From assembly GCF_044751345.1 (NCBI RefSeq), contig NZ_JBIWXY010000001.1, positions 1,240,001 through 1,304,000 of the forward strand: 64,000 nt of DNA, in the 5' to 3' direction. A program made the position numbers and the translations under genes. Positions 1 through 9,218 of the stretch are shown piece after piece. The notes beneath the pieces are model-generated. The model was not told where the DNA came from and ran no database searches. It saw only the letters and a list, made by a program, of their open reading frames with translations. This DNA is from Methylobacillus methanolivorans. Lineage in GTDB: Bacteria; Pseudomonadota; Gammaproteobacteria; Burkholderiales; Methylophilaceae. Position 1 is the stretch's first letter, and each line of letters starts with the position of its first letter.

Positions 1-338
1 CCACAATCTTTTCCAGTGCCTGTGTATCGCTATCAATGCTCAACAAGGTGCTGTCATCGTTTTCTTCACGCGCCATCTCGAACAGTTCACGACTGTCCCG
101 TACCCCGCTATCAACATCAGTCAACGATTTGACCACAAATTCCAACTCGCGGCGCTCCTTGCCCAGCTTCTGCGAGCGCTCGTTGTCATTCCATATATTG
201 GGGTCTTCCAATAACTGGGAGACTTCCTCTAGGCGCTGCTGTTTGTTTTCAAAGTCAAAGATACCCCCGTAAAGCCTGGTGACGCTCGGCAAGGTCATCC
301 AGACGGTTGGCGATGAGATTGAGTTGTTCCGCTTCCAT
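1..338 (-). CDS. prfB: Peptide chain release factor 2, N-terminal part (runs off left edge)
   Basis: RF2 recognises UGA and UAA stop codons and triggers release of the finished peptide on the ribosome. Reading leftward from the ATG at 338, the first 27 codons end at an in-frame TGA (257-255). A +1 shift there continues into an open frame (DFENKQQRLEEVSQLLED, then further RF2 coiled-coil domain 1 sequence) to the window edge. This is the standard autoregulated RF2 layout, so the gene is one protein and not two fragments. The catalytic GGQ domain lies outside the window. Family assignment is confident; completeness cannot be judged. Confidence 0.93.
254..269 (-). promoter_or_regulatory. Programmed +1 ribosomal frameshift site of prfB
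   Basis: Read on the minus strand this is CGGGGGTATCTTTGAC: an anti-SD-binding GGGGG stretch, then the slippery CTT codon, then TGA C. It is almost identical to the E. coli site. Slippage at CTT skips one base so GAC is read in place of TGA. Known role: low RF2 slows termination at TGA and favours the shift, so RF2 controls its own level. Confidence 0.93.
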
Positions 339-481
339 GCAATATCCGAACTGACTAAATTCAAAGGTCGCAATTATACATTAATGCCCTGCCACCCGCT
401 GTTTGCCATCGGCAACCTCACCTGAACTCATCCACAACTTCTGGATACCAGCAGCACATGCTGAAATGACATTTTGCCTAT

Positions 482-499
482 TTGTCACAAATATGAAAT
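482..499 (+). promoter_or_regulatory. Possible Pho box upstream of pstS
   Basis: TTGTCAC (482-488), a 4-base AT spacer and ATGAAAT (493-499) partly fit the Enterobacterial Pho box of two CTGTCAT-like 7-mers 11 bases apart. A second TTGTCAT lies at 523-529. The match is imperfect, and the 339-585 gap is otherwise AT-rich with no ORF. The idea rests mainly on the downstream pst operon. Confidence 0.3.
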
Positions 500-585
500 A
501 TTTACGCTTTATATTTGCCGGGTTGTCATGGGGGCATGCTCACATTGAGGCTCCAGGCAACAATTGACCAACCGACGGAGCCTAT

Positions 586-1608
586 ATGCAATTCCAATTT
601 GTTCCAACCCAGTTATTGAAGGCAGCCGGTATTGCTGCCCTCGTTACAGCTGCATTCTCGATCCAACATGCAGACGCAGCCCCAGCAAAAAATGACATTA
701 TCCGTATCGATGGCTCCAGCACCGTCTATCCGATTACCGAAGCTGTCGCTGAAGAGTTCCAAAAAGCGAAGAAAATCAAGGTCACTGTCGGTATTTCCGG
801 TACTGGTGGCGGCTTCAAGAAATTCTGCCGTGGCGAAACTGACATTTCCGAAGCTTCCCGTCCTATCCTGACCAAGGAAATCGAAGCATGTAAGGCTGAA
901 GGTATTGAGTTTATCGAGCTGCCAGTGGCCTACGATGCACTCACCGTTGTCGTGAACCCGAAAAACACCTTCATCAAGAGCTTCACCGTTGAAGAGCTGA
1001 AAAAGCTCTGGGAGCCAGATGCTCAAGGCAAGGTCAAGACATGGAAACAAGTCAACGCTGCTTGGCCTGACACCCCCGTGAAGCTGTTCGGGGCTGGCTC
1101 TGACTCCGGTACTTTCGACTACTTCACTGAAGCCATTGTCGGCAAGGCTAAATCCAGCCGTGGCGACTTCACCGCCTCTGAAGACGACAATGTCCTGGTA
1201 CAAGGTGTTGCCAGCGATGTTGCTGCCACCGGCTACTTTGGCTTTGCCTACTATGAAGAAAACAGCACACGCGTCAAAGCGGTGCCGATTGTCGCAAAGG
1301 CTGGCGCACCTGCAGTACTGCCATCCCGTGAAAGCGTCATGAACGGTACCTATCAGCCTTTGTCACGCCCGCTGTTCATTTATGTCAGTGCCAAAGCTGC
1401 CAAGGAAAATCCTAATGTGAAGGCATTTATCGACTTCTACCTGGCAAACAGCAAGGAGCTGGTTGAGGAGGTAAAGTACATCGCCCTGCCTAAGCATGAG
1501 TATGCCGCCGTGACAGAACACTGGAAGGCTCAGAAAGCTGGTACAGGTTTTGGTGGTGAGCCTGAAGTGGGCGTCAAGATCACAGATCTGTTGAGGCGTA
1601 TCAAGTAA
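586..1608 (+). CDS. pstS: Phosphate ABC transporter, periplasmic phosphate-binding protein
   Basis: Binds inorganic phosphate in the periplasm and hands it to the PstCA channel. The 340-residue protein has a signal peptide (hydrophobic segment about residues 10-25, probable cleavage after ADA near 32). The PBP motif DGSSTVYP follows at about residues 42-49, then GISGTGGG and the later GSDSGTFDYF motif, all typical phosphate-contacting segments. An ACGGAG ribosome-binding site precedes the ATG. It is first in a pstSCAB operon. No phoU or phoBR is seen next to it. Confidence 0.93.
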   Translation: MQFQFVPTQLLKAAGIAALVTAAFSIQHADAAPAKNDIIRIDGSSTVYPITEAVAEEFQKAKKIKVTVGISGTGGGFKKFCRGETDISEASRPILTKEIEACKAEGIEFIELPVAYDALTVVVNPKNTFIKSFTVEELKKLWEPDAQGKVKTWKQVNAAWPDTPVKLFGAGSDSGTFDYFTEAIVGKAKSSRGDFTASEDDNVLVQGVASDVAATGYFGFAYYEENSTRVKAVPIVAKAGAPAVLPSRESVMNGTYQPLSRPLFIYVSAKAAKENPNVKAFIDFYLANSKELVEEVKYIALPKHEYAAVTEHWKAQKAGTGFGGEPEVGVKITDLLRRIK

Positions 1609-1695
1609 TCCCCTTCATCCCGGGAAGCCAGAGATTTCAGGCTTCCCGGCATCGCCCGCATAACTGCATTCCGTTACAATGCACGGATTATCAAT

Positions 1696-2643
1696 GTGAT
1701 CATGGTCTCTCAAGTGTTAGAAAAACCCGCTGAACTCCCCATCAGTGCGCGTCTTGCCAAGAATGTGCGTCGCCACATCTTGGAACGTGTCATTGAATTT
1801 ATCCTGATGCTGGCAGCACTCTCTGCCGTAGCTACCACGATTTCGATTGTCGTGATTCTGTTGTATGAATCCTTCACCTTTTTTGAACATGTCTCACTGT
1901 GGGACTTCCTCACCGATACGGAATGGACACCACTATTCGAGAACGCCCATTACGGCATCTTGCCGCTGGTTTCCGGCACCCTGACGACTTCCGCAATTGC
2001 ACTTGCTGTAGCGATTCCTCTCGGCACGATAGGCGCGATTTATCTTTCCGAGTTTGCTTCGCACCGCACACGTGAAATCGTCAAACCTATCCTTGAATTG
2101 CTGGTTGGTGTACCCACCGTGGTATTCGGCTATTTTGCCTTGCTGTTCGTCACACCATTGCTGCAAAAAATCTTCCCGGAGCTGCCTGGTTTCAACATGC
2201 TAGGCCCTGGTATCGTCATGGGCATCATGATCATCCCGTATATCAGCTCCATGGCAGAAGATGCCATGCGCGCCGTGCCGATGAGCATGCGTGAGGGCTC
2301 CTATGCCATGGGTGCCACGCGCTTCCAGACTGCCATCCGCGTTGTGACGCCCGCAGCTATTTCCGGCATCATCGCCGCGTATATCCTCGGCATTTCACGC
2401 GCTGTGGGTGAAACCATGGTGGTAGCGTTAGCCGCTGGCCAACAGCCAAACCTGACCTTCAATCCGATGGAAAGCGCGGCGACGATTACCGCCTATATCG
2501 TGCAAGTAGCCATGGGCGACCTGCCACATGGCAGCATCGGTTATCAAAGTATTTTTGCGGCTGGCCTGGTGCTCATGCTGATGACATTGACCTTTAACAT
2601 CATTGGTCATATCACCCGCAAGAGATTCCGCGAGGTATATTAA
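1696..2643 (+). CDS. pstC: Phosphate ABC transporter permease PstC
   Basis: Inner-membrane half of the PstCA phosphate channel. The protein has several hydrophobic segments and the EAA-type loop REGSYAMGATRFQT, which docks onto the PstB ATPase. The first codon is GTG at 1696, with an ATG in the same frame at 1702. A GGA at 1685-1687 is spaced better for the GTG. It sits 87 bases after pstS and 2 bases before pstA, consistent with one transcript. Length (about 315 residues) fits the family. Confidence 0.92.
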   Translation: MIMVSQVLEKPAELPISARLAKNVRRHILERVIEFILMLAALSAVATTISIVVILLYESFTFFEHVSLWDFLTDTEWTPLFENAHYGILPLVSGTLTTSAIALAVAIPLGTIGAIYLSEFASHRTREIVKPILELLVGVPTVVFGYFALLFVTPLLQKIFPELPGFNMLGPGIVMGIMIIPYISSMAEDAMRAVPMSMREGSYAMGATRFQTAIRVVTPAAISGIIAAYILGISRAVGETMVVALAAGQQPNLTFNPMESAATITAYIVQVAMGDLPHGSIGYQSIFAAGLVLMLMTLTFNIIGHITRKRFREVY

Positions 2644-2645
2644 TC

Positions 2646-3584
2646 ATGACAACACAAGCATCCGTACTGGAAAACCTCGCCGAAGTGCGGGCGATGATTC
2701 GCCGACACAAGCGTAATGACTTCCTTTTCTCTATCGTTGGTTTACTGGCCTTGATGATAGGCCTGCTGACGCTGCTCACCTTGTTTGTCGACTTGGTAGC
2801 AGATGGCTACCCACGCTTCAACCTAGACTTTCTCACCAACTATCCATCACGCCGTGCAGCGAGCGCAGGCTTACTATCTGCCTGGGTAGGCTCACTACTC
2901 GTCATGTTGGTGACATTCTTCTCCGCGGTGCCCATGGGCGTAGCGGCAGGGGTTTATCTGGAAGAATATGCGCCCAAGAACTGGTTCTCAGACTTGATCG
3001 AGATCAATGTCACCAACTTGGCTGGCGTACCTTCTATCGTCTATGGCTTGCTGGCACTTGGCTTGTTCGTCTATGGCCTGGGTTTTGGCGAAAGCATCTT
3101 GACCGCGGGCCTGACGTTGGGCCTGTTGATCCTGCCTATCGTCATCGTCACGACACGCGAATCCATTCGCGGCATCCCGGTTTCTATCCGTGAAGCTGCC
3201 TATGCGGTTGGGGCAACCAAATGGCAAGTGGTGTTCCACCATGTGCTGCACTACTCTTCAGGCGGCATCTTGACCGGCATCATCATCGGCATGGCACGTG
3301 CATTAGGCGAAACTGCACCTATCATTACCATTGGTGCATTGACCTTCATCGCCTTCTTGCCACCATCACCCGTGACAGAAGCTGCCCCATTCATCAATTT
3401 TGACTGGCTGCAATCCGGCTTCACCGTGTTGCCTATCCAGATGTTTAACTGGCTGTCGCGCCCTGACCATGCATTCCATATCAATGCGGCTGCTACTGGG
3501 GCGTTGATCATCGTCGTGACCTTGCTCATGAACGGTACAGCTATCTGGTTGCGCTACCGCATCCGTAAAAACATCAAGTGGTAA
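2646..3584 (+). CDS. pstA: Phosphate ABC transporter permease PstA
   Basis: Second permease subunit of the high-affinity phosphate importer. It is 312 residues, with about six hydrophobic segments and the coupling loop REAAYAVGATKWQVV, parallel to the loop in PstC. Its start lies 2 bases after the pstC stop, implying translational coupling. The family assignment follows from the PstA-type sequence between pstC and pstB. Confidence 0.92.
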   Translation: MTTQASVLENLAEVRAMIRRHKRNDFLFSIVGLLALMIGLLTLLTLFVDLVADGYPRFNLDFLTNYPSRRAASAGLLSAWVGSLLVMLVTFFSAVPMGVAAGVYLEEYAPKNWFSDLIEINVTNLAGVPSIVYGLLALGLFVYGLGFGESILTAGLTLGLLILPIVIVTTRESIRGIPVSIREAAYAVGATKWQVVFHHVLHYSSGGILTGIIIGMARALGETAPIITIGALTFIAFLPPSPVTEAAPFINFDWLQSGFTVLPIQMFNWLSRPDHAFHINAAATGALIIVVTLLMNGTAIWLRYRIRKNIKW

Positions 3585-3628
3585 GCCACATAAAAACAGA
3601 ACGAATTCAGAATCAGGATATTGACATC

Positions 3629-4408
3629 ATGGTAACAACAACTAGCCCGATCAAAGCCGAATCTCGCGACCTGAACTTTTACTACAGCAACGGTCACAAG
3701 GCGCTCAAAGGCATTTCAATGCCCTTATATGAAAAGCGTATCACCGCCTTGATCGGCCCATCCGGCTGTGGCAAATCCACATTCCTGCGCTGCTTCAACC
3801 GCATGCATGATCTCTACCCTGGCAATAGCTATGATGGCCAGATCGTTATGCATCCAGACAACACCAACATCCTGGATAACGGCGTAGACCCTATCGAGGT
3901 ACGCATGCGTATCAGCATGGTGTTCCAGAAGCCTAATCCCTTCCCAAAATCCATCTACGAGAATGTTGCCTACGGCCTGCGTGTACGCGGCGAGCGCAAC
4001 AAGCGCGTGGTGGATGACAAGGTAGAAGAAGCGCTCAAGGGCGCTGCGCTGTGGGATGAGGTAAAGAACCGCCTGCACGACTTGGCATTCAACCTCTCAG
4101 GCGGTCAGCAACAGCGCCTCTGTATTGCCCGCGCCTTGGCAACCGACCCGGAGATCATGCTGTTTGACGAACCGACTTCTGCCTTGGACCCAATCGCGAC
4201 CGCCAACATCGAGGAGCTGATGTCCGAGTTACGCAACAAGCTCACCATCCTGGTGGTGACACACAACATGCAACAGGCTGCCCGCGTCTCTGACTACACG
4301 GCTTATATGTATCTGGGTGAACTGATCGAGTACGACGATACCGACAAGATTTTCACCAATCCCAGCCGCAAGGAAACCGAAGACTATATCACCGGTAAGT
4401 TCGGCTAA
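3629..4408 (+). CDS. pstB: Phosphate ABC transporter ATP-binding protein PstB
   Basis: ATPase that powers phosphate import through PstCA. From the ATG at 3629 the protein is 259 residues, close to E. coli PstB (257). Walker A GPSGCGKS is at 43-50, the signature LSGGQQQR and the Walker B LFDEPTSALD follow, and the H-loop is VVTHNM. An ATG in the same frame at 3578 overlaps the end of pstA and would add 17 non-conserved residues. The 3629 start has a CAGGAT ribosome site and fits the family length. Last gene of the operon. Confidence 0.94.
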   Translation: MVTTTSPIKAESRDLNFYYSNGHKALKGISMPLYEKRITALIGPSGCGKSTFLRCFNRMHDLYPGNSYDGQIVMHPDNTNILDNGVDPIEVRMRISMVFQKPNPFPKSIYENVAYGLRVRGERNKRVVDDKVEEALKGAALWDEVKNRLHDLAFNLSGGQQQRLCIARALATDPEIMLFDEPTSALDPIATANIEELMSELRNKLTILVVTHNMQQAARVSDYTAYMYLGELIEYDDTDKIFTNPSRKETEDYITGKFG

Positions 4409-4432
4409 TCGTTCAAATAGGTAACACTCTCT

Positions 4433-4456
4433 AAAGCCGGGTTTCCCGGCTTTTTT
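4433..4456 (+). terminator. Rho-independent terminator of pstSCAB
   Basis: AAAGCCGGG and CCCGGCTTT pair around a TTT loop and run into six T residues. The hairpin begins 24 bases after the pstB stop and touches the 3' end of the convergent dadA gene. Confidence 0.9.
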
Positions 4457-5708
4457 ATTGTTGATAACGCCTTATTCCCAAATCATCATACCTAATATCC
4501 GGAGTACTACCTGAGATAATGTCCGTGAGCAGTTTGGCCGAGCCACAAGCCATCGTCCAACCCAGCGTGCCATGACCAGTATTCAAGTAAAGGTTGGGAA
4601 TAGGAGTGGTACCGACAATCGGCGTACCATCTGGCGTCATAGGCCGTAAGCCGGTCCAAAAATTGGTCTGGCTCAAGTCAGCAGCACCTGGGAATAAATC
4701 ATTCACAATCAGTTTCAAGGTGCCTTCTCGCCTTGGGCTGAGACGATGATTGAAGCCAACCAGCTCAGCCATGCCTCCCACGCGAATGCGATCATCGAAG
4801 CGTGTTACTGCAGTCTTATAGGTTTCATCCAGCACGGTCGACACAGGAGCCGAAGCCTCGTCGATGATAGGAACTGTGATGGAATAGCCTTTGACCGGGT
4901 AAACAGGCACGTCGAGCACGCCCTTGAGAAAGCTGGTCGAGTAGGCCGCCAAGGCGACAATATAAGCATCCGCCTGCAATCGTTCGTCGTTCACCACCAC
5001 ACTATTGATATTGCCCGATGCAATATCAATACCAGCAATCTCCTGTCTGTAGCGGAACTGCACTCCCTTGGCGGCTGCCATGCCTGCCAGGCGCATTGTA
5101 AACAAATGGCAATCGCCGGTTTCATCATGTGGTAGCCAGAGCCCACCGGTCAGTTTATGCTTGACCCGCTCCAGCGCAGGTTCTGCCTTGGTGAGCAATG
5201 AGGGAGGCAGTAACTCAAATGGCACATGTGCAAATCGCAGCACTTCGATATCTCGCACGGCAGCATCAAGTTGCTCCTGAGTGCGGAACAGTTGCAAAGT
5301 GCCGCGCTGCCTACCCTCGTATTCAATACCGGTATCAGCACGGAGCTGATCCAGGCAATCCCGGCTGTATTCTGCCAGGCGTACCATGCGCGCCTTATTC
5401 TGCTCGTAACGGGCAGGCGTGCAATGTTTTAGCAATTGCCACATCCAACGCAATTGCTGCCAACTGCCATCCGGCTTGATGAACAATGGCGCATGGCGCC
5501 TTAACATCCACTTGAGTGCCTTGAGGGGTACCCCGGGGGCGGCCCAGGGACTGGCGTAGCCAGGTGAGACTTGCCCAGCATTGGCGTAACTAGTCTCAAG
5601 CGCCGGGCCAGGCTGACGATCTAGCACGATGACCTCATGCCCTGCCTCGGCAAGATACCAAGCAGTCGTGACGCCAATCACGCCACTACCCAGGATAATC
5701 ACTCTCAC
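4455..5708 (-). CDS. dadA: D-amino acid dehydrogenase small subunit
   Basis: FAD-dependent membrane-associated enzyme that oxidises D-amino acids (D-alanine best known) to 2-oxo acids and passes electrons to the respiratory chain. The protein is 417 residues. The dinucleotide-binding motif GSGVIGVTTAWYLAEAG starts at residue 7, followed by the DadA-typical SYANAGQVSPGYASPWAAPG. The C-terminal GLRPMTPDGTPIVG and NTGHGTLGWTMACGS are the usual FAD-contact segments. No dadX racemase neighbours it, so the physiological substrate is open. Convergent with pstB. Confidence 0.9.
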   Translation of the reverse strand: MRVIILGSGVIGVTTAWYLAEAGHEVIVLDRQPGPALETSYANAGQVSPGYASPWAAPGVPLKALKWMLRRHAPLFIKPDGSWQQLRWMWQLLKHCTPARYEQNKARMVRLAEYSRDCLDQLRADTGIEYEGRQRGTLQLFRTQEQLDAAVRDIEVLRFAHVPFELLPPSLLTKAEPALERVKHKLTGGLWLPHDETGDCHLFTMRLAGMAAAKGVQFRYRQEIAGIDIASGNINSVVVNDERLQADAYIVALAAYSTSFLKGVLDVPVYPVKGYSITVPIIDEASAPVSTVLDETYKTAVTRFDDRIRVGGMAELVGFNHRLSPRREGTLKLIVNDLFPGAADLSQTNFWTGLRPMTPDGTPIVGTTPIPNLYLNTGHGTLGWTMACGSAKLLTDIISGSTPDIRYDDLGIRRYQQ

Positions 5709-5781
5709 ACGACCTCCCCACCTTGCCAGACAAGGTCTAGCTTAGCATCAAGTACGCGTGCTGGGGTGGGTAGGGGCGAGT

Positions 5782-6987
5782 TTAGCCGCCTCTGGTCTTG
5801 AGGTTGTTGTCCATATTCATCGCATGAAATGCGCTACGACTTTGCACACGCTGGTAAAACTGCAACATCCGCTCTGCTTGCAGGCGTGCAGTCCAGCGCT
5901 TGGCAACATATTGGCGTGCTGCCTGCCCAAGCTTGGCGCGCTTGCCAGGATTTGCCAGTAAGCTGAATACCTTGGAAGCAAAAATACGCTCATCCTCGGT
6001 GGCAATCATCGCGCCCTCGCCTTCAATCAAGATAGACTTGGTGCCCAATTCCGCCAGCGCCACCACGGGCACACCTTGTGCCATGGCTTCCAGCAACACC
6101 AGCCCTTGCGTCTCGGTCTTGGAGGCAAATACAAACACATCTGCCGCTTTATAGCAGGCGTTCAGTTCCGTATTGCGATCTAGATAGCCGATGAACTTGA
6201 TGTTGTCGCCCAATGCCAGTTCGGCACTCAAATCCTCAAGATGCTTTTGGGCAGGGCCTTCTCCAGCGACAACCAGCAGCACATCAGGTTGCTGGCGGCG
6301 CAACTCATTCGTCATACGCAGGAGGAAATCGATATTCTTTTCATGGGCAACACGCCCAACGAAGAGCGCAACAGGTCGCTGACGCGAGATACCATAACGA
6401 TCCCGGAAAGCTTCGCCATCCGCCTCTTCAAAGCTTTTTTCTTGCAAACCGGTGGGAATCACCTCGGCACTGGTTTTGACGCCATAACTACGTAATGCAT
6501 CCAGCATAGGTTGCGATGGCGCAATCACGGCATTGACAGCATTGCACTGCTGCCGCGAAGTATTGATCGCGATCTTGCGGGCCATGGATTGGGGTATCCA
6601 TGGCAAGTAGTGGTGCATATAGTCTTCAAAGAAAGTGTGATAAGTTTCCAGGCAGGGAATATCCAGCAACCGGGCGAGCTTGATGCCAAGGTAATGCGCC
6701 ACGAATGGAGTATGGATATGCACGACATCATAATTCTCGTCGCGTAGCTCCGGCAGCAACCTCAACACGGCACGATAGCGCATCAACTTATCTTCAGGAT
6801 CAAAGTAAATATTGCGTGCAGGGATACGCTTGATCCAGGCTTCATCTTCTGTCGCAATGCCATAATCTGGCGCGATCAAGTGAACCTCATGACCGAGTGC
6901 CTGCATCTGGCTCACAAAAGTACGGATAGACGTAGACACCCCATTCACACGGGGAAAATACACATCCGAGATGAATAATATCTTCAC
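5782..6987 (-). CDS. GT4-family glycosyltransferase
   Basis: Retaining sugar-nucleotide transferase of the GT-B fold, cytoplasmic or on the inner face of the membrane. The N-terminus ILFISDVYFPRVNGVSTSI is typical of the PimB/diacylglycerol glucosyltransferase branch. The C-terminal domain shows FVGRVAHEKN, then FASKTETQGLVLLEAMAQGVPVV, the EX7E-type donor site. The preferred start is GTG at 6987, which has GGAG eight bases upstream; another GTG lies at 6996. The acceptor is unknown. A lipid such as diacylglycerol is a guess based on family resemblance and on dgkA nearby. Confidence 0.78.
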   Translation of the reverse strand: MKILFISDVYFPRVNGVSTSIRTFVSQMQALGHEVHLIAPDYGIATEDEAWIKRIPARNIYFDPEDKLMRYRAVLRLLPELRDENYDVVHIHTPFVAHYLGIKLARLLDIPCLETYHTFFEDYMHHYLPWIPQSMARKIAINTSRQQCNAVNAVIAPSQPMLDALRSYGVKTSAEVIPTGLQEKSFEEADGEAFRDRYGISRQRPVALFVGRVAHEKNIDFLLRMTNELRRQQPDVLLVVAGEGPAQKHLEDLSAELALGDNIKFIGYLDRNTELNACYKAADVFVFASKTETQGLVLLEAMAQGVPVVALAELGTKSILIEGEGAMIATEDERIFASKVFSLLANPGKRAKLGQAARQYVAKRWTARLQAERMLQFYQRVQSRSAFHAMNMDNNLKTRGG

Positions 6988-7090
6988 GCTTCCCACTCCA
7001 CTATCAACGAATACATGAGCGTGAAGATACCTATGGATTGTGACGATTCAATGAATTGCCATGTGCGCGTCACACTTTTTGGCTAGACTG

Positions 7091-7798
7091 ATGGCCATGA
7101 CTCGCCTATGCCGTTTACTGCTATTGCTGCCAACCTTGTGCCCGATGCTTGCCATGGCAGCACGCCCAATGATTACCGATGATGCCCGCGTGGTGGACCC
7201 AAATAGTTGCCAGCTTGAATCATGGGCAAAACACAACCGTGACAGTACCGAATATTGGGTCTTGCCAGGCTGCAGCCCAAGAGAGAACCTTGAATTGACG
7301 CTAGGTGGGGCGGTCACGCGCCAGGACGGCGAATCACAAAATAGCGATCTCATGCTGCAGGCCAAGCTTTTGTTCAAACAGCTTGAAACCAACAGCTACG
7401 GTTATGGCCTCGTGGTAGGCCATGCTCAGCATCCCCGGCTGGACAACAACTCCAGCATGATAGGCAACACCTACGCGTATATTCCCGTCAGTGCCTCTTT
7501 CTTCAGCGATAAATTGATCCTGCATACCAACCTTGGCGCATTGCACGATAAGGAAAATAACCGCACTGACATGACTTGGGGCTTGGGCTCTGAAATCCCC
7601 CTCGCCAACAAATTAGACCTGATTGCAGAAACCTATGGCGACCATCGCTCTCGCCCTTACTACCAGGCAGGCCTACGTTATTGGTTGGTGCCTGAGCGCG
7701 TGCAAATCGATACCACCTACGGCAACCGCATGCACAACAACAGCGATGAACGCTGGCTCAGCATAGGCTTACGCCTACTATCTGCGCCGCTTTGGTGA
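7091..7798 (+). CDS. Secreted protein of unknown function, possible outer-membrane beta-barrel
   Basis: I do not recognise the family. From the ATG at 7091 the product is about 235 residues with a clear signal peptide (poly-leucine core, then AMAARP). The rest is rich in alternating polar and hydrophobic stretches with many aromatic residues. It includes DLIAETYGDHRSRPYYQAGLRYWLVPERVQ and ends in SIGLRLLSAPLW, so its terminus is aromatic, as in many outer-membrane barrels. In-frame ATGs also lie at 7061 and 7097. It is convergent with dgkA, and its job cannot be read from context. Confidence 0.6.
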   Translation: MAMTRLCRLLLLLPTLCPMLAMAARPMITDDARVVDPNSCQLESWAKHNRDSTEYWVLPGCSPRENLELTLGGAVTRQDGESQNSDLMLQAKLLFKQLETNSYGYGLVVGHAQHPRLDNNSSMIGNTYAYIPVSASFFSDKLILHTNLGALHDKENNRTDMTWGLGSEIPLANKLDLIAETYGDHRSRPYYQAGLRYWLVPERVQIDTTYGNRMHNNSDERWLSIGLRLLSAPLW

Positions 7799-7819
7799 AA
7801 AAGCCAGACGACACATTGA

Positions 7820-8188
7820 CTAACCCAGTATCAACAGGCCCCACACCACGACAAGATTAATCAGGGAAATCAATACCGCTGCACTGCCAATATCCTTGGC
7901 ACGTTTGGCAAGCTGGTGATTTTCAAGAGAAATACGATCAACCGTCGCCTCAATCGCGGAGTTCAGCAACTCCACAATAATGACAAGCAGCACACTACCT
8001 ATCATCAGCGCTTTAGCCACAGCATCGCTGCCAAGATAAATTGCCAATGGCACCAGGATAATTGCCATGAGCACTTCCTGGCGAAACGCATCTTCATTGC
8101 GGTAAGCCGCAGCAAGCCCATCGACAGAATAGCCAAAAGCATTGATCAGACGACGCAAACCGGTCTTGCCCTTGTATGGACTTTCCAT
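7820..8188 (-). CDS. dgkA: Diacylglycerol kinase
   Basis: Small integral membrane enzyme that phosphorylates diacylglycerol to phosphatidate, recycling lipid released by envelope polymer synthesis. From the ATG at 8188 it has 122 residues, the family size. It has the amphipathic N-terminus, GYSVDGLAAAYRNEDAFRQE, three hydrophobic segments and the signature VELLNSAIEATVDRIS. The open frame extends upstream to 8311, but the added 41 residues have no family resemblance. Confidence 0.93.
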   Translation of the reverse strand: MESPYKGKTGLRRLINAFGYSVDGLAAAYRNEDAFRQEVLMAIILVPLAIYLGSDAVAKALMIGSVLLVIIVELLNSAIEATVDRISLENHQLAKRAKDIGSAAVLISLINLVVVWGLLILG

Positions 8189-8319
8189 GAGTTTCCCAGA
8201 ACTGTATGTGGATGATAGAGCGCCGCAGTATAGCAAATTGCCGGCAACCCCCGCCATTGTCACGATAACATCATGGATTTGCCACAATCCATTCATCGCC
8301 AACCCGCACATTATGCGGC

Positions 8320-9153
8320 ATGAATACCAGCAAGTTATTGACTTTACTGCTGTGGTTCACGCCATTCGTGGGCTACAGTGCAGAAGCCCAAGCCTGGGGC
8401 CTGGTCACCCATGTTTACTTTGCGCACTCACTGCTCTGGGCTATGCCTTTGCTTGATCCGCGCCTACAACGCGCCATCCACCGCTTCCCGCAACTGGTCA
8501 TGGCAGGAGCATGCCTGCCCGACTTGGCCATCGTCTCGCCACGCTTCAATCACAGCCATTATTGGGAAAATGCCCACCAGATGCTGGCCAATGCCCGTAA
8601 TGATGAAGAAATGGCCATGGCTATCGGTTATGCCAGCCACCTCTACATAGACGTTATCGCCCACAATCACTTCGTCCCTGCGCATGAAGCTATGTGGATG
8701 GAGGGCAGCATGATCACGCACATCGGTGCAGAATGGGCCATGGATGCCTACCTAGCCCCTTTGCTGGAACATACGCCATCACAACTGCTGCTTAAGCATC
8801 AGCATGCGTTAGGGCAGTTCATCGCACCTTACTTCAACTGCTCGCCCTCTGAAGCCAAGCGCACCATTGCCAGACTAGGACGTGCAGACCGCCTACTACG
8901 CCTGTCGCGTTTACCAGGCATGATCTACCATGGCATGCGTTTCATGGATAAACGCTTGTTCCGCAACTTTGCTTTCTACATCGCCAGAACCCAGAGCGCG
9001 CTCAGCCATATCGGCACCCTGCTACAAGGCGGCAGACCCCACTGGGAACCCGAACTCAACCATGTATCTAGCGAGCAGATGCAACGCTGGCGCAAGCGCT
9101 GCTTGACTGACCTCAAGCGCAGACTTAATAGCCCCATCGAGTATTTTTACTAA
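8320..9153 (+). CDS. Secreted zinc-dependent phospholipase C-like protein
   Basis: The 277-residue protein starts with a signal peptide (residues 1-24, cleavage near AEAQA). Next comes WGLVTHVYFAHSLL and later GYASHLYIDVIAHNHFVP and THIGAEWAMDAYL. These spaced His and Asp residues match the metal site of the zinc-dependent phospholipase C/GPLD1-type domain. An enzyme acting on phospholipid head groups outside the inner membrane is likely by family; the substrate is not shown. Divergent from dgkA and close to a PAP2 phosphatase, both of which handle diacylglycerol or lipid phosphate. Confidence 0.72.
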   Translation: MNTSKLLTLLLWFTPFVGYSAEAQAWGLVTHVYFAHSLLWAMPLLDPRLQRAIHRFPQLVMAGACLPDLAIVSPRFNHSHYWENAHQMLANARNDEEMAMAIGYASHLYIDVIAHNHFVPAHEAMWMEGSMITHIGAEWAMDAYLAPLLEHTPSQLLLKHQHALGQFIAPYFNCSPSEAKRTIARLGRADRLLRLSRLPGMIYHGMRFMDKRLFRNFAFYIARTQSALSHIGTLLQGGRPHWEPELNHVSSEQMQRWRKRCLTDLKRRLNSPIEYFY

Positions 9154-9180
9154 TATTGTAGCTGCGCCTAGATGCTCCAG

Positions 9181-9218
9181 TACTCTAGGGCGAGCACAGT
9201 AATACCTAGTCGCTGTTT
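9181..9218 (+). repeat. Left terminal inverted repeat of the candidate MITE
   Basis: Pairs with the reverse complement of 9396-9433. Positions 6, 10, 15 and 19 differ; the segment AATACCTAGTCGCTGTTT (9201-9218) is perfectly matched. Confidence 0.75.

Noticed and set aside
613..1203. Open frame of 196 codons antisense to pstS
   Set aside because: It is contained within pstS, which has a signal peptide and phosphate-binding motifs.
3578..3628. Longer start for pstB
   Set aside because: It overlaps pstA and adds 17 non-conserved residues; the ATG at 3629 has a ribosome site and gives family length.
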